Assembly: GCA_963932465.1 (NCBI GenBank)
Contig: OZ010792.1
Location: 284,191,836 to 284,255,835, forward strand
DNA: 64,000 nucleotides
Origin: Maratus speciosus
Taxonomy: Eukaryota > Arthropoda > Arachnida > Araneae > Salticidae
Direction of reading: 5' to 3'
Numbering within the stretch: position 1 is the stretch's first letter; each line of letters starts with the position of its first letter. This document shows, in pieces, positions 11,846 through 23,516 of this stretch. The notes beneath the pieces are model-generated. The model saw nothing but the letters and a program-made list of their open reading frames with translations, was not told where the DNA came from and did no database searches. Position numbers and translations under genes: made by a program.

Positions 11846-12004
11846 CCTCGTTTTCGAATACCAGTGACATTATTTATTTTAAATTATTTTCTATTGTTTT
11901 AAATTATTTTCTGTTATTTTTAAAATGAAATAACAATAAATAAAAAAAATTAATTATTAACTATAGAGCAAAGCAATTTGTAACTTTAAAAAAAAATAAT
12001 GTAA

Positions 12005-12125
12005 ATGTAAATAAACATTTATTAATGGATAAGCAACAAAAGCTGGGTTACCATGTCAGGCAAAATAATGCCATTTAGGTACCCCGGTGTGTATATGACA
12101 TCTGAGCCTAATATTTTTCTGTTCG
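12005..12125. mobile_element. Fragment related to the MITE at 56231
   Basis: GGGTTACC...CAGGCAAAATAATG, GGTACCCC and GTATATGACATCTGAGCC resemble the interior and right end of the MITE at 56231-56443. It is an old, partial copy. Confidence 0.4.
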
Positions 12126-12384
12126 TTTTGCTCAAAAAAAAAAAAAAGAAGTGAAAGCCATTAATTTTAAATGTTTCAGTTTTTAAGGAAAGTTTTGTAT
12201 TAAATAAAATGATAACGAAATACAAAAAAAAAAGCAATTTTCTTAGGGAGATTTAAGAGAGGCCAAACTGGTCGCCAAATTAATTTAAAATTATTACCTT
12301 TTCTGAAATCTGAAAAAAAAAAAAAATATCTGTTATAATTGAAATTTGAGTTGCCATCATTAGAAAAAAGTATTTAAAATTAGA

Positions 12385-12535
12385 AAAAAATTAATATTTC
12401 GAAAACTAATTCGAATTTAAAAATTCTAATACCAGTTTTGAGATCTGTGGATCAATACGGATTTTTGGTGTTAATGTCATCGCAAAGTATTCCATATTTT
12501 AGGAGAAATCGCTTGAAACATAATCAGTTGTTTAA
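12385..12535. repeat. Dispersed repeat (second copy at 46840)
   Basis: A roughly 140 bp block with GAAACTAATT, GGATC, GATG/GTGTTAATGTCATC and CCATATT...AGG sub-blocks recurs, diverged, at 46840-46965. Its family is unknown. Confidence 0.4.
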
Positions 12536-12689
12536 TCAGTCGTTTCACAGAATCGTTACATAAATTCATTTCAATTCAGTCATTTCATATATTCGTTTAG
12601 GATTTTATATATATAGGGTAGATATATCTTGTTCAAATTTTCAATCGTTAATAAAATACTCATTGAATTGCAAAAAAAATAGATTTTCT

Positions 12690-14326
12690 TTTCTGGAAAA
12701 AGAGAAAATCATCAGGAAAGCCAAAGGTTACAATGGAAGTAAAGCTGATTTTGCGAGTTTAACTAAAATTCCACATTGAACTTTGCAAACAATTTTAACC
12801 CTTTCAGGGGTAATGCACGCCTATTCGTAAAATTCTGAATGACAAAAGAATTTACAAACAAATTTATTTGAAAATATGTAAAAATTATCTTTACGTGCTT
12901 AATAAAAGGAAAATTTGTGTTCCAAAATTCTGGTGCCAGTGTGGCATTTAAGGATTAAAATTAAGACACCACTGCCCTTCAAGGGGTTAAAAAAATAGGT
13001 TTAATGGAGCGAAATTTAGAGAACAAGGAAATTGTCACTGTTTGAGAAAATGGAAAATTTCCTTTTCCAGCGGTTTAACGATGCTTGTGCAACAAACATT
13101 TCTGTAAATTGCGCTATTTTGAAAGAGAATGCGACAGAAATTGTTTCTAAACTGGAAATTCAAAGTTTCACAACTGCAAATGTTTGGATCGATCATTTTA
13201 AAAAGTAACAGTAAAGTAATCCTATTTGTGGAGAGTCTACTGGAGTCGATTCTGAGAGTGTCTAAATTGGTGGAGTCTTTCATACAAGACTACTCTAGTA
13301 AAGACATTTTCAATTCTAATGAAACAGGACTATTTTGTAAAATTTTTCCTGAAAATACATTTGCTGTAAAAGGGTAAAAAACTTAAATGAAGGAGAAAAC
13401 TATCCAAACTGCGATGGCTGTTTTGCTATGCACAAATTCAGGAGTGAAAAAATAGCGCCATTAGTTGTTGGAAAATCAAAATAAACTGAGATGTTTCAAT
13501 AATGTAAACGGATTTTTACCAAAGATGACTCACACAAAACATCTTGGATGAATAGAACAACTTTTGAAAAATTTCTTTCCAAATCAAACAGATAAATGCG
13601 CTTAAAAAAAAGTAAAATTATATTGTCTGTTGCTTAATGTACAGCTCATGCTGTAAATTTAAAGTTACAAAATGAACAAATGGAATTTTTTCTGCCAGTT
13701 GTGCAAGCAAAGCTCAACCTTGCTCTTACAATCGTTTGAAGTAAATTATAAAAGCCAACTTTTGGAAAAAAATCTCTTCTTAGCATAGAATCTGAAGACT
13801 GGAAAAAAAAAATAATAAAAAAAAAATAATAAAAAAAAAATAAACATTCTTGAAGCTCTGTATATAATTTCTCCTGCCTATGAGAGATCTGGGAAAAATG
13901 TATCTCCCATGTTTTTTAAAAAAGGTGGTTTTCCATGGAACAGAGATGATGAACTTGAATATGAAAAAGAAAGAAAATGAAGATTCTAATCAAATGGGTG
14001 GGATCTCGTCTTACTCAGGTATATGAGTATTATGTCGCTTCTGATTCAGATGTCTCGTTGTGGCATCAGAAATTCCAAATCTAAGTGATTTGATAGACAC
14101 AGAATTGGATCTGTTATTGATGAAGATGATGATGAGAAACAAGAGCTCTTCTGTGACAGAAGCCATTCAAGCTTTGAAAACAATTAGAGTTCCTTTGAAA
14201 TAGTCCCTCTAAAAAGACTAAGAGAAAAACTTTCATAGAAGAAAATCATACATTGAGAATATGATTTGCGATGTAGCTGCTAAACACAGCACGCAAAGTA
14301 AAATAACCGATTTCTTTAAAACATAA
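12690..14326 (+). pseudogene. Tigger/pogo-type transposase pseudogene
   Basis: A decayed DDE transposase of the pogo branch of Tc1/mariner. The order of remnants is: an N-terminal helix-turn-helix (DFASLTKIPH at about 12748-12777) interrupted by a TTAA-flanked MITE; a CENP-B/Tc5-like DNA-binding part (RFNDACATN...FTTANVWIDHFKK, 13071-13206); a DDE block FNSNETGLF, where the first catalytic Asp of the usual DET motif reads Asn; then GSEK/VVGKSK-like, CTAHAVNLKL and FFLP blocks. The C-terminus ends QSKITDFFKT at 14294-14326. Many stops and frameshifts make it dead. Pogo-type enzymes cut and paste DNA at TA sites; the C-terminal QxxIxxFF is a PCNA-binding (PIP) motif, known from Drosophila pogo transposase. 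The TIRs of this copy were not identified. Confidence 0.8.
12799..12986 (+). mobile_element. piggyBac-like MITE, copy B, in Tigger ORF
   Basis: The 188 bp element begins CCCTTTCAGGGG and ends CCTTCAAGGGG, bounded by perfect TTAA at 12795-12798 and 12987-12990. Removing it and one TTAA rejoins the Tigger helix-turn-helix frame, which proves a clean insertion. TTAA targeting is the piggyBac hallmark. It is non-coding. Confidence 0.85.
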
Positions 14327-14482
14327 TTTAAAAAAATGATACCTAAACAAATGTAAATTAGGAAATAAAAAATTCGTTACCTAAATTAGTCTTTATTTTA
14401 TGCTCATTATTTTGTTTTCATCTTGCTCCGATTTAATGTTTTCTTGCGTATGTCATTTCTTTATGGTCCCTTGAATAATATC

Positions 14483-14504
14483 ATACAGCACGATCGTGCT
14501 GTAT
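14483..14504. repeat. 22 bp perfect palindrome
   Basis: ATACAGCACGATCGTGCTGT plus AT is its own reverse complement. Read as TA|CAGCACGATCGTGCTG|TA, it looks like two pogo-type termini fused head to head between TA sites. It lies shortly after the Tigger pseudogene. Confidence 0.7.
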
Positions 14505-15411
14505 AGTAGAGCTCAGCTGCATCTTTTACCTTTTGAAACATGATAAAAAGACAACAACTCAATTACAATTCAAACCAGAAAACATTCAGTGATGAATGAT
14601 GGCTTTTTTGAAAGGTCTTCATTTAGCGATGTGCCTTTTGAAGGTTGGGTCACAAAATATCCAATATTAAGGGAATGGCACCCATTTAAACTTTACATAG
14701 CGTTTCATAATTTAACAATATAGAAATATCTCCTTCAATCTTTCTTTACTGTTGCCACATCCTAAAAAGCGGCACAAAAAAGTGATAACACGCGTATTTT
14801 GTTTTAAATAAAAATAATATTTTCTGGCTATATTTTTGAATTTTTCAAATCAACGTCATTCTAATCAGAAGATGAAAAATTTTCCTATATATATATATAT
14901 ATATATGTGTGTAAAAACTTTAACTAAATACGTGTTAAAATGACGCAGTATCTACATTTGAATATTTTTAATGTTTAAAAATATATTTTAATACATGAGT
15001 TTTAATTAAAAAAAAACAATGTAGGAAAAGATAATAAATAAAAAAAAATCGTTTGCTAGGTATGACGTCAATTTCTGTTTAACTGACATAACTTTGTAAT
15101 GATGTTTTATTCTGAAAAGAGACTCCTGATATTCTGAAATTAATCATTATCATCATCCATAAAACGAATGATTTATTTTTAAGTCATACGAAAGAAATTT
15201 TCGGTAAATGATTTGGTTGTATTTATTGCATTTTCCTGCGTATTGTCAAGGAAATCGTATACTGCTATTGCACGCACCAAAGAAAACATGCATTTTAATT
15301 TTAAAAGCTGAAACACTTTACTATAATTACGTCATTATAACGCCAAATGAAAATTCAATTTCGCGAGTTAAAAAAAATTAATATTGTTGGACCGAAAGTA
15401 ATAATCTAAGA
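14505..15411. other. AT-rich stretch, nothing recognised
   Basis: It contains an (AT)n microsatellite near 14887-14907. No gene or defined repeat was recognised. Confidence 0.5.
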
Positions 15412-16158
15412 CAGGGGCGGCAAACCTATGGCACGGGTGCCATAAGTGTCACGCTGCAGATTATTTTTGGCACGGCATAGATTTAAGTTTTACATCAAAA
15501 TATAGTAGAATTTCACAAAATGCATTAATTCATTTAGATGTTGTCTGTGTTACTTGAATCCGATTTGTTCGGTTGGTTGTGATTGTCACACAAATTGAAG
15601 AAATTGAAATATAACTTAATTTATCTGAATCTAGCTGAATATTGGCTCAGAAAATTTTGAGAATTAGAGGATTATCGTAAACAAAAATTAAAAGTATAAT
15701 AAGTAAAAATGCTGATTGCAAAATTATAACAACTTGGAATTCAATTCCAGACACTAAAAGCTGTAGTTTCTGGTGCTTGCTATTTTGACAATTTTTTCTG
15801 CAAGATATTCTTTTCTTAAAAAAAAAAAAAAAAAAAAAAAATGAAAAATTCAACTAAAAACGTCTTGTCAAGTGAGTGCAATTAAACTTGCATTCTATCG
15901 AAAATTACTAAGTACGAAGCAGATATAAATTATTTGGCATTTAAGATGAGACAACAGAAATAATATTTTTAAAATAAATTTCTACAGTATAACATCAAAT
16001 ATTAACTGTATTTTTTTAATGCTAAAAATTTTTTTAAGTAGTTTTGATTCATTATTATTTGATCTATTAAATTTTTTTATTGTTGGCACGTCATAATCAC
16101 GTAAAGTATATTTTTGGGAAAATTTGGCACGTGGACGTGAAAAGGTTCGCCATCCCTG
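15412..16158. mobile_element. hAT MITE (747 bp)
   Basis: The ends CAGGGGCGGCAAACCT and AGGTTCGCCATCCCTG are inverted with three mismatches and carry the CAGGG...CCCTG termini of hAT elements. The flanks ATCTAAGA (15404-15411) and GTGTAAGA (16159-16166) match at 6 of 8, an aged 8 bp target duplication. Secondary GGCACG motifs lie near both ends. No transposase frame is present; a poly-A tract sits at 15819-15841. Confidence 0.85.
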
Positions 16159-16191
16159 GTGTAAGAGCTAGCAACGTTTTCGGTCACTTGA

Positions 16192-16467
16192 TTTTAGCAA
16201 GGCTCATTTTTCTATATGCTCTTCGTTTTATGGTGTAGTATATATGCGAACGGTCTGGCTGGCGGCAGACGTTACGTTTACCTGCGGGAGAAGGTATTTT
16301 GCAGGTGAAAAAAATTCAAAATTACGTCATTTTAGCAAGGCTCATGTTTCTATATGCTCTTCCATTTTATGGTGTAGTATGTATGCAGACGGTCTGGCTG
16401 GCGGTAGACGTTGCCTTTACCTGCGAGAGAAGGGGTTATACAGGTGAAAAACTTCAAAATTGCGTCA
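16192..16467. repeat. Tandem duplication, 138 bp x 2
   Basis: TTTTAGCAAGGCTCAT starts at 16192 and again at 16330, with the whole unit (CGGTCTGGCTGGCGG, TTTACCTGCG, CAGGTGAAAAA blocks) repeated. The small open frames across it are by-products. Confidence 0.85.
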
Positions 16468-17830
16468 TGAAAACCTTCTGACCTTCCTGGTACCTTTCAA
16501 GGCCAAGGTTGAGAAAGGTTGCAAGAAGGAATGTCTTTAGCTTGTTGGCTAGAAAAGTAGAAATATGACTTTTGGGATTAAATAATCCTGCGCGTGTACG
16601 AACGTTACATTTCGGTATGTTCATTCTTTACGAGATAACACACACTAAAATAATTTTACTGAAAAAGTGAAATAAAAGCTACCTGCATATGTTGATGAAA
16701 GTGTATTAAATGTAATTACTGTAAATTTTATAAAATAATTCATGTTTTAAGAGGTAAAAGAAATTGTTTAATATTTTTTAAGGAAAAAAACACACCATTT
16801 TTACAGAAATTGTTATAAAATAGGAAAATAAATATGAAACGCTTGATTTTTCCCTAAAAAGAAGTAGTACTGATGCATTTTACAATATAGAGTAGTAGTT
16901 TTTTTTTAAACGCATTTAGCCAAACATATAATGGGAGACAAAATGAGGTGAGATATATCCCACGTGTGTGTTAACGTTACAAAAATAGGTGCATGCGCTT
17001 AGGGTTCAGTTAATTATGCCCTAAACGACGCCCGGTAACATGCGCCAATTGTCTGTAGGCTCAATTATATAATTTATCCATACCAAATACGCCAATTGTC
17101 AATGGGCTCGTTTAAGTAATTTATCTCCTTAATTAATGCATACATTACAAAGGACACCTACTTTCCAATTTTCCTGATTTTTTGATCAATGGTTACAGTT
17201 AGATGTAAATATGTTAGTCATTATCGTGATATTTTAGTTTGACCTCCGAAATATTATTATAAATATCCAATATTAGTAATATTTCTGATATTATTTACAG
17301 GGGTATTGTGCAATATTTTCAATCACTTTTGATCAGTTTTCTGAATTCAGTCGTTTTCAGACTTTTTTAAAATTTTAAATTCCCATTAAGTTCCAAAGAC
17401 AGAAATTTTCCCTTTTTATAGTTTTTTCGCAGTTTTAATTCATTTCTTATGGCTGTTTCTTATGACCCTAGCTTTTTCTCTGTTTGAGGGGTTGACCTAG
17501 GATACTGCATAGTCCCTTAAACCAGAGGAGCATAGATACATAGAAGAAAAATTCAAGAGATCATACTATGTATAAAACTTAGTTGAAAAACTAGTCTGGC
17601 GGTCAGTCTTGAGTAAAGTATAGGTCAATATCCCAATATGGGATTTAGCAATAAATATAGGGTCATCAGAGCTCTTGAAATACACTGGTGAACCAATGTT
17701 TCTGTTAGTTTTTGATTGGGGCAGTTGGTTGGGCCGGTTATTAGGGATCATTGGTTGGTTAATTGGGGCGATTGTTTGGTTAGTTGAAGTTGGTTGATTA
17801 AGTTCCTGAAAGGATTTGAAAAAGATGTCA
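16468..17830. other. AT-rich stretch, no gene seen
   Basis: A short direct repeat (CGCCAATTGTC...GGCTC at about 17043 and 17090) and a TTGG-rich patch at 17690-17800 are the only structures noted. Confidence 0.45.
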
Positions 17831-17946
17831 AATGATATAAAAAACTGGTGGAACCAGAGAAAAAAGTACAGCTCGATCTAAAAAAGTTACAGTAAAAAAT
17901 TGTCAAATAGTTTCAGTTTAAACTAGTTGGATGTGCCAATCCCAAA

Positions 17947-20186
17947 ACTTTCTTCTATCTTATACATCTTAATATTTCAAAACCTAGTTACACATGTTAA
18001 TACTTCAATATTGTTAGTTCAATACTATACCAACTTTGATTTTCATCTTAAATTTCTGCTCAAGTCAATTAAACGGACTAAAAACGAGTTAATCTATATC
18101 ATGATATTTGTTAAAATTATTAATTTTTCCTTATTTTGTTGTTATCAGATGTTTGCGAATAGCCGGCTTAGCAGGAAGCGAGCTCCCTCCGCTGCATGAG
18201 CCGCCGATGCACAATAGAACTACGAAAAATCAAGAAAAGTATACAAAAATCGCTAGCACGGAGCCCCTTTACCGCGCAATATTTCCAAATTCAAGGAGAA
18301 CCTGTTGGCCAGAGCCAAAAACAAGCACAAACATTTTGGTTCAATTGTATGCATAATTTTATACGCTGTTCGATGGTACAATAATGAAAATGGCACAGAG
18401 ATCGGAATTATAGTGCCCCCTTCTTTTGGAATTTTTTCAAGTTCAGGGAGGACTTGTTTGCCATAGCCAGAAACATGCACAAAAAATTTGGTTCAATTAT
18501 ATGGATAACTTCATACACTTTTCAATGGTACAATAATGAAAATGGTACAGACATCGCAATTATAGTGCCCCCTTCCAGCAGAATTTTTCCAAATTCAGGG
18601 AGGACCTTCGTGACATGACCAAAAATAAACACATAAAATTTGGTTCAATTTTATGCATAACTTCATACACTTTTCGGCGGTACAATATTCAAAATGGCAC
18701 AAAAATTGTACAAAAATCGCTCTTACAGCGCCCTCTACGAGCGATTTTTTTACAAATTAAGGGAGGACCTCCTTTCCATAGCCAAGAACTTAAAATTTTT
18801 TTTTGGTTCAATTCTATGCATAACTTCATACACTTTTCGATGGTGCAATTTTCAAAATCGCACAAAAATCGCTATTACAGCGCCCCCTAACGGCGAATTT
18901 TTTGCAAATTCATGGAGGACCTGCTTGCCATATGCAAAAACTTAAAATAAAAATTTGGTTTAATTCTATGCATAACTTCATACACATTTGGACGGTACAA
19001 TATTCAAAATCGCTATTACAGCGCCCCCTACCGGCGAATTTTTTCCAAATTCAGGGAGGACCTGCTTGCCATAGCCAAAAACTTAAAATAAAAATTTGGT
19101 TTAATTCTATGCATAACTTCATACACTTTTGGACGGTACAATATTCAAAATCGCTATTACAGCGCCCCCTACCGGCGAATTTTTTCCAAATTCAGGGAGG
19201 ACCTGCTTGCCATAGCCAAAAACTTAAAATAAAAATTTGGTTTAATTCTATGCATAACTTCATACACTTTTGGACGGTACAATATTCAAAATCGCACAAA
19301 AATCGCTATTACAGCGCCCCCTATCGGCGAATTTTTTCCAAATTCAGGGAGGACCTGCTTGCCATAGCCAAAAACTTAAAATAAAAATTTGGTTCAATTC
19401 TATGCATAACTTCATACACTTTTGGACGGTACAATATTCAAAATCGCTATTACAGCGCCCCCTACCGGCGAATTTTTTCCAAATTCAGGGAGGACCTGCT
19501 TGACATAGCCAAAAACTTAAAATAAAAATTTGGTTTAATTCTATGCATAACTTCATACACTTTTGGACGGTACAATATTCAAAATCGCACAAAAATCGCT
19601 ATTACAGCGCCCCCTATCGGCGAATTTTTTCCAAATTCAGGGAGGACCTGCTTGCCATAGCCAAAAACTTAAAATAAAAATTTGGTTCAATTCTATGCAT
19701 AACTTCATACACTTTTCTATGGTACAATATTCAAAATCCCACAAAAAACGCATTTACAGCGCCCCCTACCGGCGAATTTTTTCCAAATTCAGGGAGGACC
19801 TGCTTGTCATATCCAAAAACTTAAACTAAAAATTTGGTTCAATTCTATGCATAACTCCATACACTTTTAGATGGTACAATATTCAAAATCGCACAAAAAT
19901 TGTTATATCAGCGCCCCCTACTGGCGAATTTTTTCCAAATTCCGGGAGGACCTGCTTGCCATAGCCAAAAACTTATAATAAAATTTTGGTTTAATTCTAT
20001 ACATAACTTCATACCCTTTTTGATGGTACAATGGCGACAGACAGACGGACACACAGACAGACAGACATTTTCTATAAACATGTTTTTTGGAATCTCTGAC
20101 CGCTAAAATATGCAAATCCGTCGAAAACCGGAAGTCAAAAAAAATTTCGATTACAGTACTTTCTTCTATTGAAGATAGAAGAAAGT
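17947..20186. mobile_element. TIR element carrying a satellite array
   Basis: The left end ACTTTCTTCTATCTT (17947-17961) is the exact inverse of AAGATAGAAGAAAGT (20172-20186). The right end is also part of a hairpin (20157-20187, 13 bp arms, TGAAG loop). Most of the interior is a 141/152 bp tandem array followed by a GACAGACAGACGGACACACA-type tract. There is no transposase. Confidence 0.7.
18240..20030. repeat. Satellite array, about 12 units of 141/152 bp
   Basis: The landmark GCGCCCCCTA or its variants starts near 18261, 18413, 18565, 18728, 18880, 19021, 19162, 19314, 19455, 19607, 19759 and 19911. The spacing is 141 or 152 bp in nearly all cases (one of 163). The 11 bp difference is presence or absence of CACAAAAATCG, itself a local duplication. 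The first units are the most diverged. Repeated open frames (NFFQIQGGPACHSQKL and similar) are by-products of the repeat. Confidence 0.9.
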
Positions 20187-20187
20187 A

Positions 20188-20990
20188 AAAAGTAAGTATT
20201 GCGTAGAAAAGTAATGGAATCAGATTATCTGTAAAGTTCATGAAATTACCCAAATTTTTGTTGATAGCTGAAAATGTGGACTGAGCTTTACTGATGCATT
20301 ATTTTCAAAATCATATTATACACTCAAAATGAGTACTGGGTATAGTAAACAGAATGTGTAGTTATGTGCAAAAAAAATTCTGTCATGCCCAGAATTGTGG
20401 ACATGATTGCATCAAGTCAAGCTAAACTCCATAAAGCTGAAAGAATGTAAACCATGAAGTAATATTTTAACTATAACATTAATATAGTCAAGTTGTTGAG
20501 GAATTGTTGTTATTAACATTTCTGACATAACACATGTAGCGTAATAATTTTTATTTCATGTAATTACTGTGAAAAGGGAGCCTTATGTCAATGCACTTAA
20601 GCCAGACAAGTAGTTAGCATATGGTTGAATCGTACATGCTTAGCTTTTGGGCTTATTTTGGACTTTGATCTTCCAGGCTTATCAGTGACCCCTGGAATGG
20701 AATTTTATCCATACTTTCGCACTGAACGATCTCTCATGTTCTCGATACCTTTCATGTTCTCGCTCATTTGCAATTCAACCTCTAACCTATTCTTATGATC
20801 CCAAATTTTTAAACTGGTTATGAATGATTGGAATTCAGAATGAGTTAAAAATGCCTTTACTTAACTGATTGATTTTTAGGCACCAGTAAATCTCAGTCCA
20901 CATTTTCAGCTATCAACAAAAATTTAAGTAATTTCATGAGCTTTACAGATAATCTGATTCCATTACTTTTCTATGCACTACTTACTTTTT
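20188..20990. mobile_element. Foldback MITE with about 105 bp arms
   Basis: The left arm at about 20188-20293 (AAGTAATGGAATCAGATTAT, GCTGAAAATGTGGACTGAG) is inverted at 20884-20990 with few mismatches. The roughly 590 bp loop is non-coding. Confidence 0.75.
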
Positions 20991-21080
20991 TAAACTGAAA
21001 CTATTTGACAATTTTTTACTGTAACTTTTTTAGATCGAGCTTTACTTTTTTCTCTGGTTCCATCAGTTTTTTATATCATT

Positions 21081-21704
21081 AAATAGGGGTTTCACTGTAT
21101 TGTACAAGCGTTTGGAAAATTCTTTGGCAAAATAATAGGTAAATAAGTAATGCATATAGATATATACAATGAATGTCATTGATACTAGATACAGTCTATC
21201 TGGCGAAATTTGCACTCCGTATCTACCCCCTTTTAAAAATTTATTTTTAAAGAAATGGCCATCAAAAATAAAAAAAGTTTGTTTTACTGTTTATTTTCTT
21301 TTTAAATTTTCTATTAAAATCTTTTGTATGATTATTTTCAGTTTCAGCTCCTAGGTTACCAGAAATTCTAAATGGATAATGATTATATGATTTTAAGTCA
21401 TTTGTTACATCAGCATTAAATTAATTTAGTAACAGTAAATTATTTTTATAAGGAAAAACAAAAACATTCGTAACTTCAGAGTATTTATTAGGATTATTAC
21501 ATTTATCTCCCCGCCCACTTTTTTTTTAGCAATGTCCTCTCATCCTACCTGTTGCTTCACTCTATAAAAGCAAGTTTTGCATTGTAAGAACAGAAAGCTG
21601 CTGCTAATATAGCAAATTGTGATGCAATTAGTTTAATAATAAAAGACTATTTTGATTTGAGAAACTTAAAATTGAATACACTTGTCACGGAATATTTTAT
21701 TTAG
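21081..21704. other. AT-rich stretch, no gene seen
   Basis: Only short open frames without family resemblance are present. It ends in TTATTTAG, the left target duplication of the following hAT element. Confidence 0.5.
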
Positions 21705-23008
21705 CACAGTGGCAGAAACACGGCAACATAGTCGCGGACAAAAAAAATATTTTGTGGACAATTATTGTCTGCACTAATGAAATCAATTTTAAAAATAGTC
21801 TGCAACTTTCGGACAATTTTTTCCCGCGAAAAAAAACACGAATTTTGGCAAAATATCGCGTAAAAAGACTGAATTTCGGCAAAAGATCGCGTAAAAAGCC
21901 TGAATTTCGGCAAAAGATCGCGTTAAAAGCGTTAATTTCGACAAAAGATCGGGTAAAAATCGTGAATTTTGGAAAAAAGCGCAAATTTCGGCAAAAGATC
22001 GTGTTAGTGGCGTAAATTTCGGCAAAAGATCGCGAAAAAAGTGTGAATTTCAGCAAAAGATCGGTTAAAAGGCGTGAATTTTGGCAAAAAAATCGGGTAA
22101 AAAACGTGAATTTTTGCAAAACATCGCGTGAAAATCGCGAATTTCGGCAAAAGATCGCATAAAAAGCACAAATTTCGTCAAACGATCGTGTTAATGGAAT
22201 GGATTTCGGCAAAAAATCGCGTTAAAAGCTTTAATTTGGGCAAAAGATCAGGTAAAAGGCATGAATTTTGGCCAAAAATCGGGTAAAAAACGTGAATTGT
22301 GGGCAAAAAAGCACGAATTTCGGCAAAAAATCGCGAACTTTGGCAAATGATCGCGATAGAAGAGCGAATTTTGGCAAAAGATTGCGTGAAAAGCGCGCAT
22401 TTTGGCAAAAGGTCGTGTAAAAAGTGCGAATTTCGGCAAAGGATCGTGAAACAAACGCAAATTTCGTCAAAGAATCGTGAAATAAACGCAAATTTCGTCA
22501 AGGCATCGTGAAACAAACGCGAATTTTGTCAAAGGATTGCGAGCAAAACGCAAATTTCGTCAAAGCATCGCGGGCACAACACAAATTTCATCAAAAGATC
22601 ACGGAAAATGCGAATTACGTCAGAGGATCATGAAAAAACGCAAATTTCATCAAAGGATCGCGGAAAAGTATGAATTTCGGCATAGGATTGTAGAAAAAAC
22701 GCGAATATTGTCGAAAGGTCGCAAAAAACCCCCCGCAAATTTCATCCAAAAATTGCTGGAAAAACGTGAAATTTTTCATAAAGCCATGGAAAAAACGTGA
22801 ATTTCACCGAAGAATTACAAAAAAATAATTTCCTCAAAAGGACGCAGGAAAGAAAAATTCGAATTTTGTCAAGAGATCATGGGAAAAAAAAAACGTAAAT
22901 TTTATCCAAAAATTGCGGCAAAAACGAGAAATTTGTCAAAAAGACATGGAAAAAATGTGAATATCACCAAAGAATTACAAAAAAATAATTTTCCTCAAAA
23001 AGCTGCAG

Positions 23009-23039
<31 letters not shown>

Positions 23040-23516
23040 AAAAGAATGCGAATTTTTGTCAAGGGATCGTGAAAAAAAAAAACACAAAATTCGTGAAAGG
23101 GTCAGGGAAAAAACGCGAATTTCATCAGAAGTGCACGAAAAAACATGAATTTTGTCAAAGGATTGAAAAAAAAAAAAAAAATTATTTCATTCAAGGGTTT
23201 TAGAAAAAACTCAGTGCTTTTTGCGCTTGAGGCCTCTGAAGCTTCCGAAGGTTTTTAAATGCATCGTTATTGCCTAAGTGTGGTTCTGCTTATCCTTCAC
23301 ACTTTAGAAATTCTACAAGAAGTTAGATGATGAAAGATTATAAGCAAAATTAATGACAATGCATCATGCTTACCATGTTTTAAATAGAATGATAAAAAAT
23401 TTCTAGTTTAATTTATTATTTATTCATTAAAATATAAATGACAGGCAAAATTTGCAGACAGATTATGAAATTTTAAAAGCTTATCGCAGACAGCTACAAA
23501 ACTTTCTGCCACTGGG
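21705..23516. mobile_element. hAT element with minisatellite core (1.8 kb)
   Basis: The ends CACAGTGGCAGAAA and TTTCTGCCACTGGG are inverted with 13 of 14 matching. TTATTTAG occurs perfectly at 21697-21704 and 23517-23524, the 8 bp duplication of hAT elements. The core is almost wholly a 31 bp minisatellite (annotated next). No transposase frame is present. Confidence 0.88.
21838..23190. repeat. 31 bp minisatellite, about 40 units
   Basis: The unit is approximately GAATTTCGGCAAAAGATCGC then GTAAAAAGC; for example starts fall at 21871 and 21902. CpG-rich units are well kept on the left; to the right they decay (CATCAAAGGATCGCGG forms), grow and pick up A runs (23008-23037). Long overlapping frames on both strands are artefacts of the period. 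Confidence 0.9.

Larger units (their letters stand above)
17831..21080. mobile_element. Composite flanked by 90 bp inverted repeats
   Basis: The 90 bp at 17831-17920 (AATGATATAAAAAACTGGTG...) are inverted at 20991-21080 with about two mismatches. Between them lie a satellite-filled TIR element (17947-20186) and a separate foldback element (20188-20990). The outer arms are probably the TIRs of an older host element into which the other two inserted, though one complex element cannot be excluded. Confidence 0.7.

Noticed and set aside
18902..19829. Repeated open frames with QGGPACHSQKL text
   Set aside because: They follow the satellite period exactly; by-product of the 141/152 bp repeat.
21697..23148. 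Overlapping frames on both strands rich in Phe/Lys
   Set aside because: Artefacts of the 31 bp minisatellite in the hAT element.
21697..23190. Regular short repeats considered as a CRISPR array
   Set aside because: No spacers; head-to-tail units with drift, in a eukaryotic transposon.
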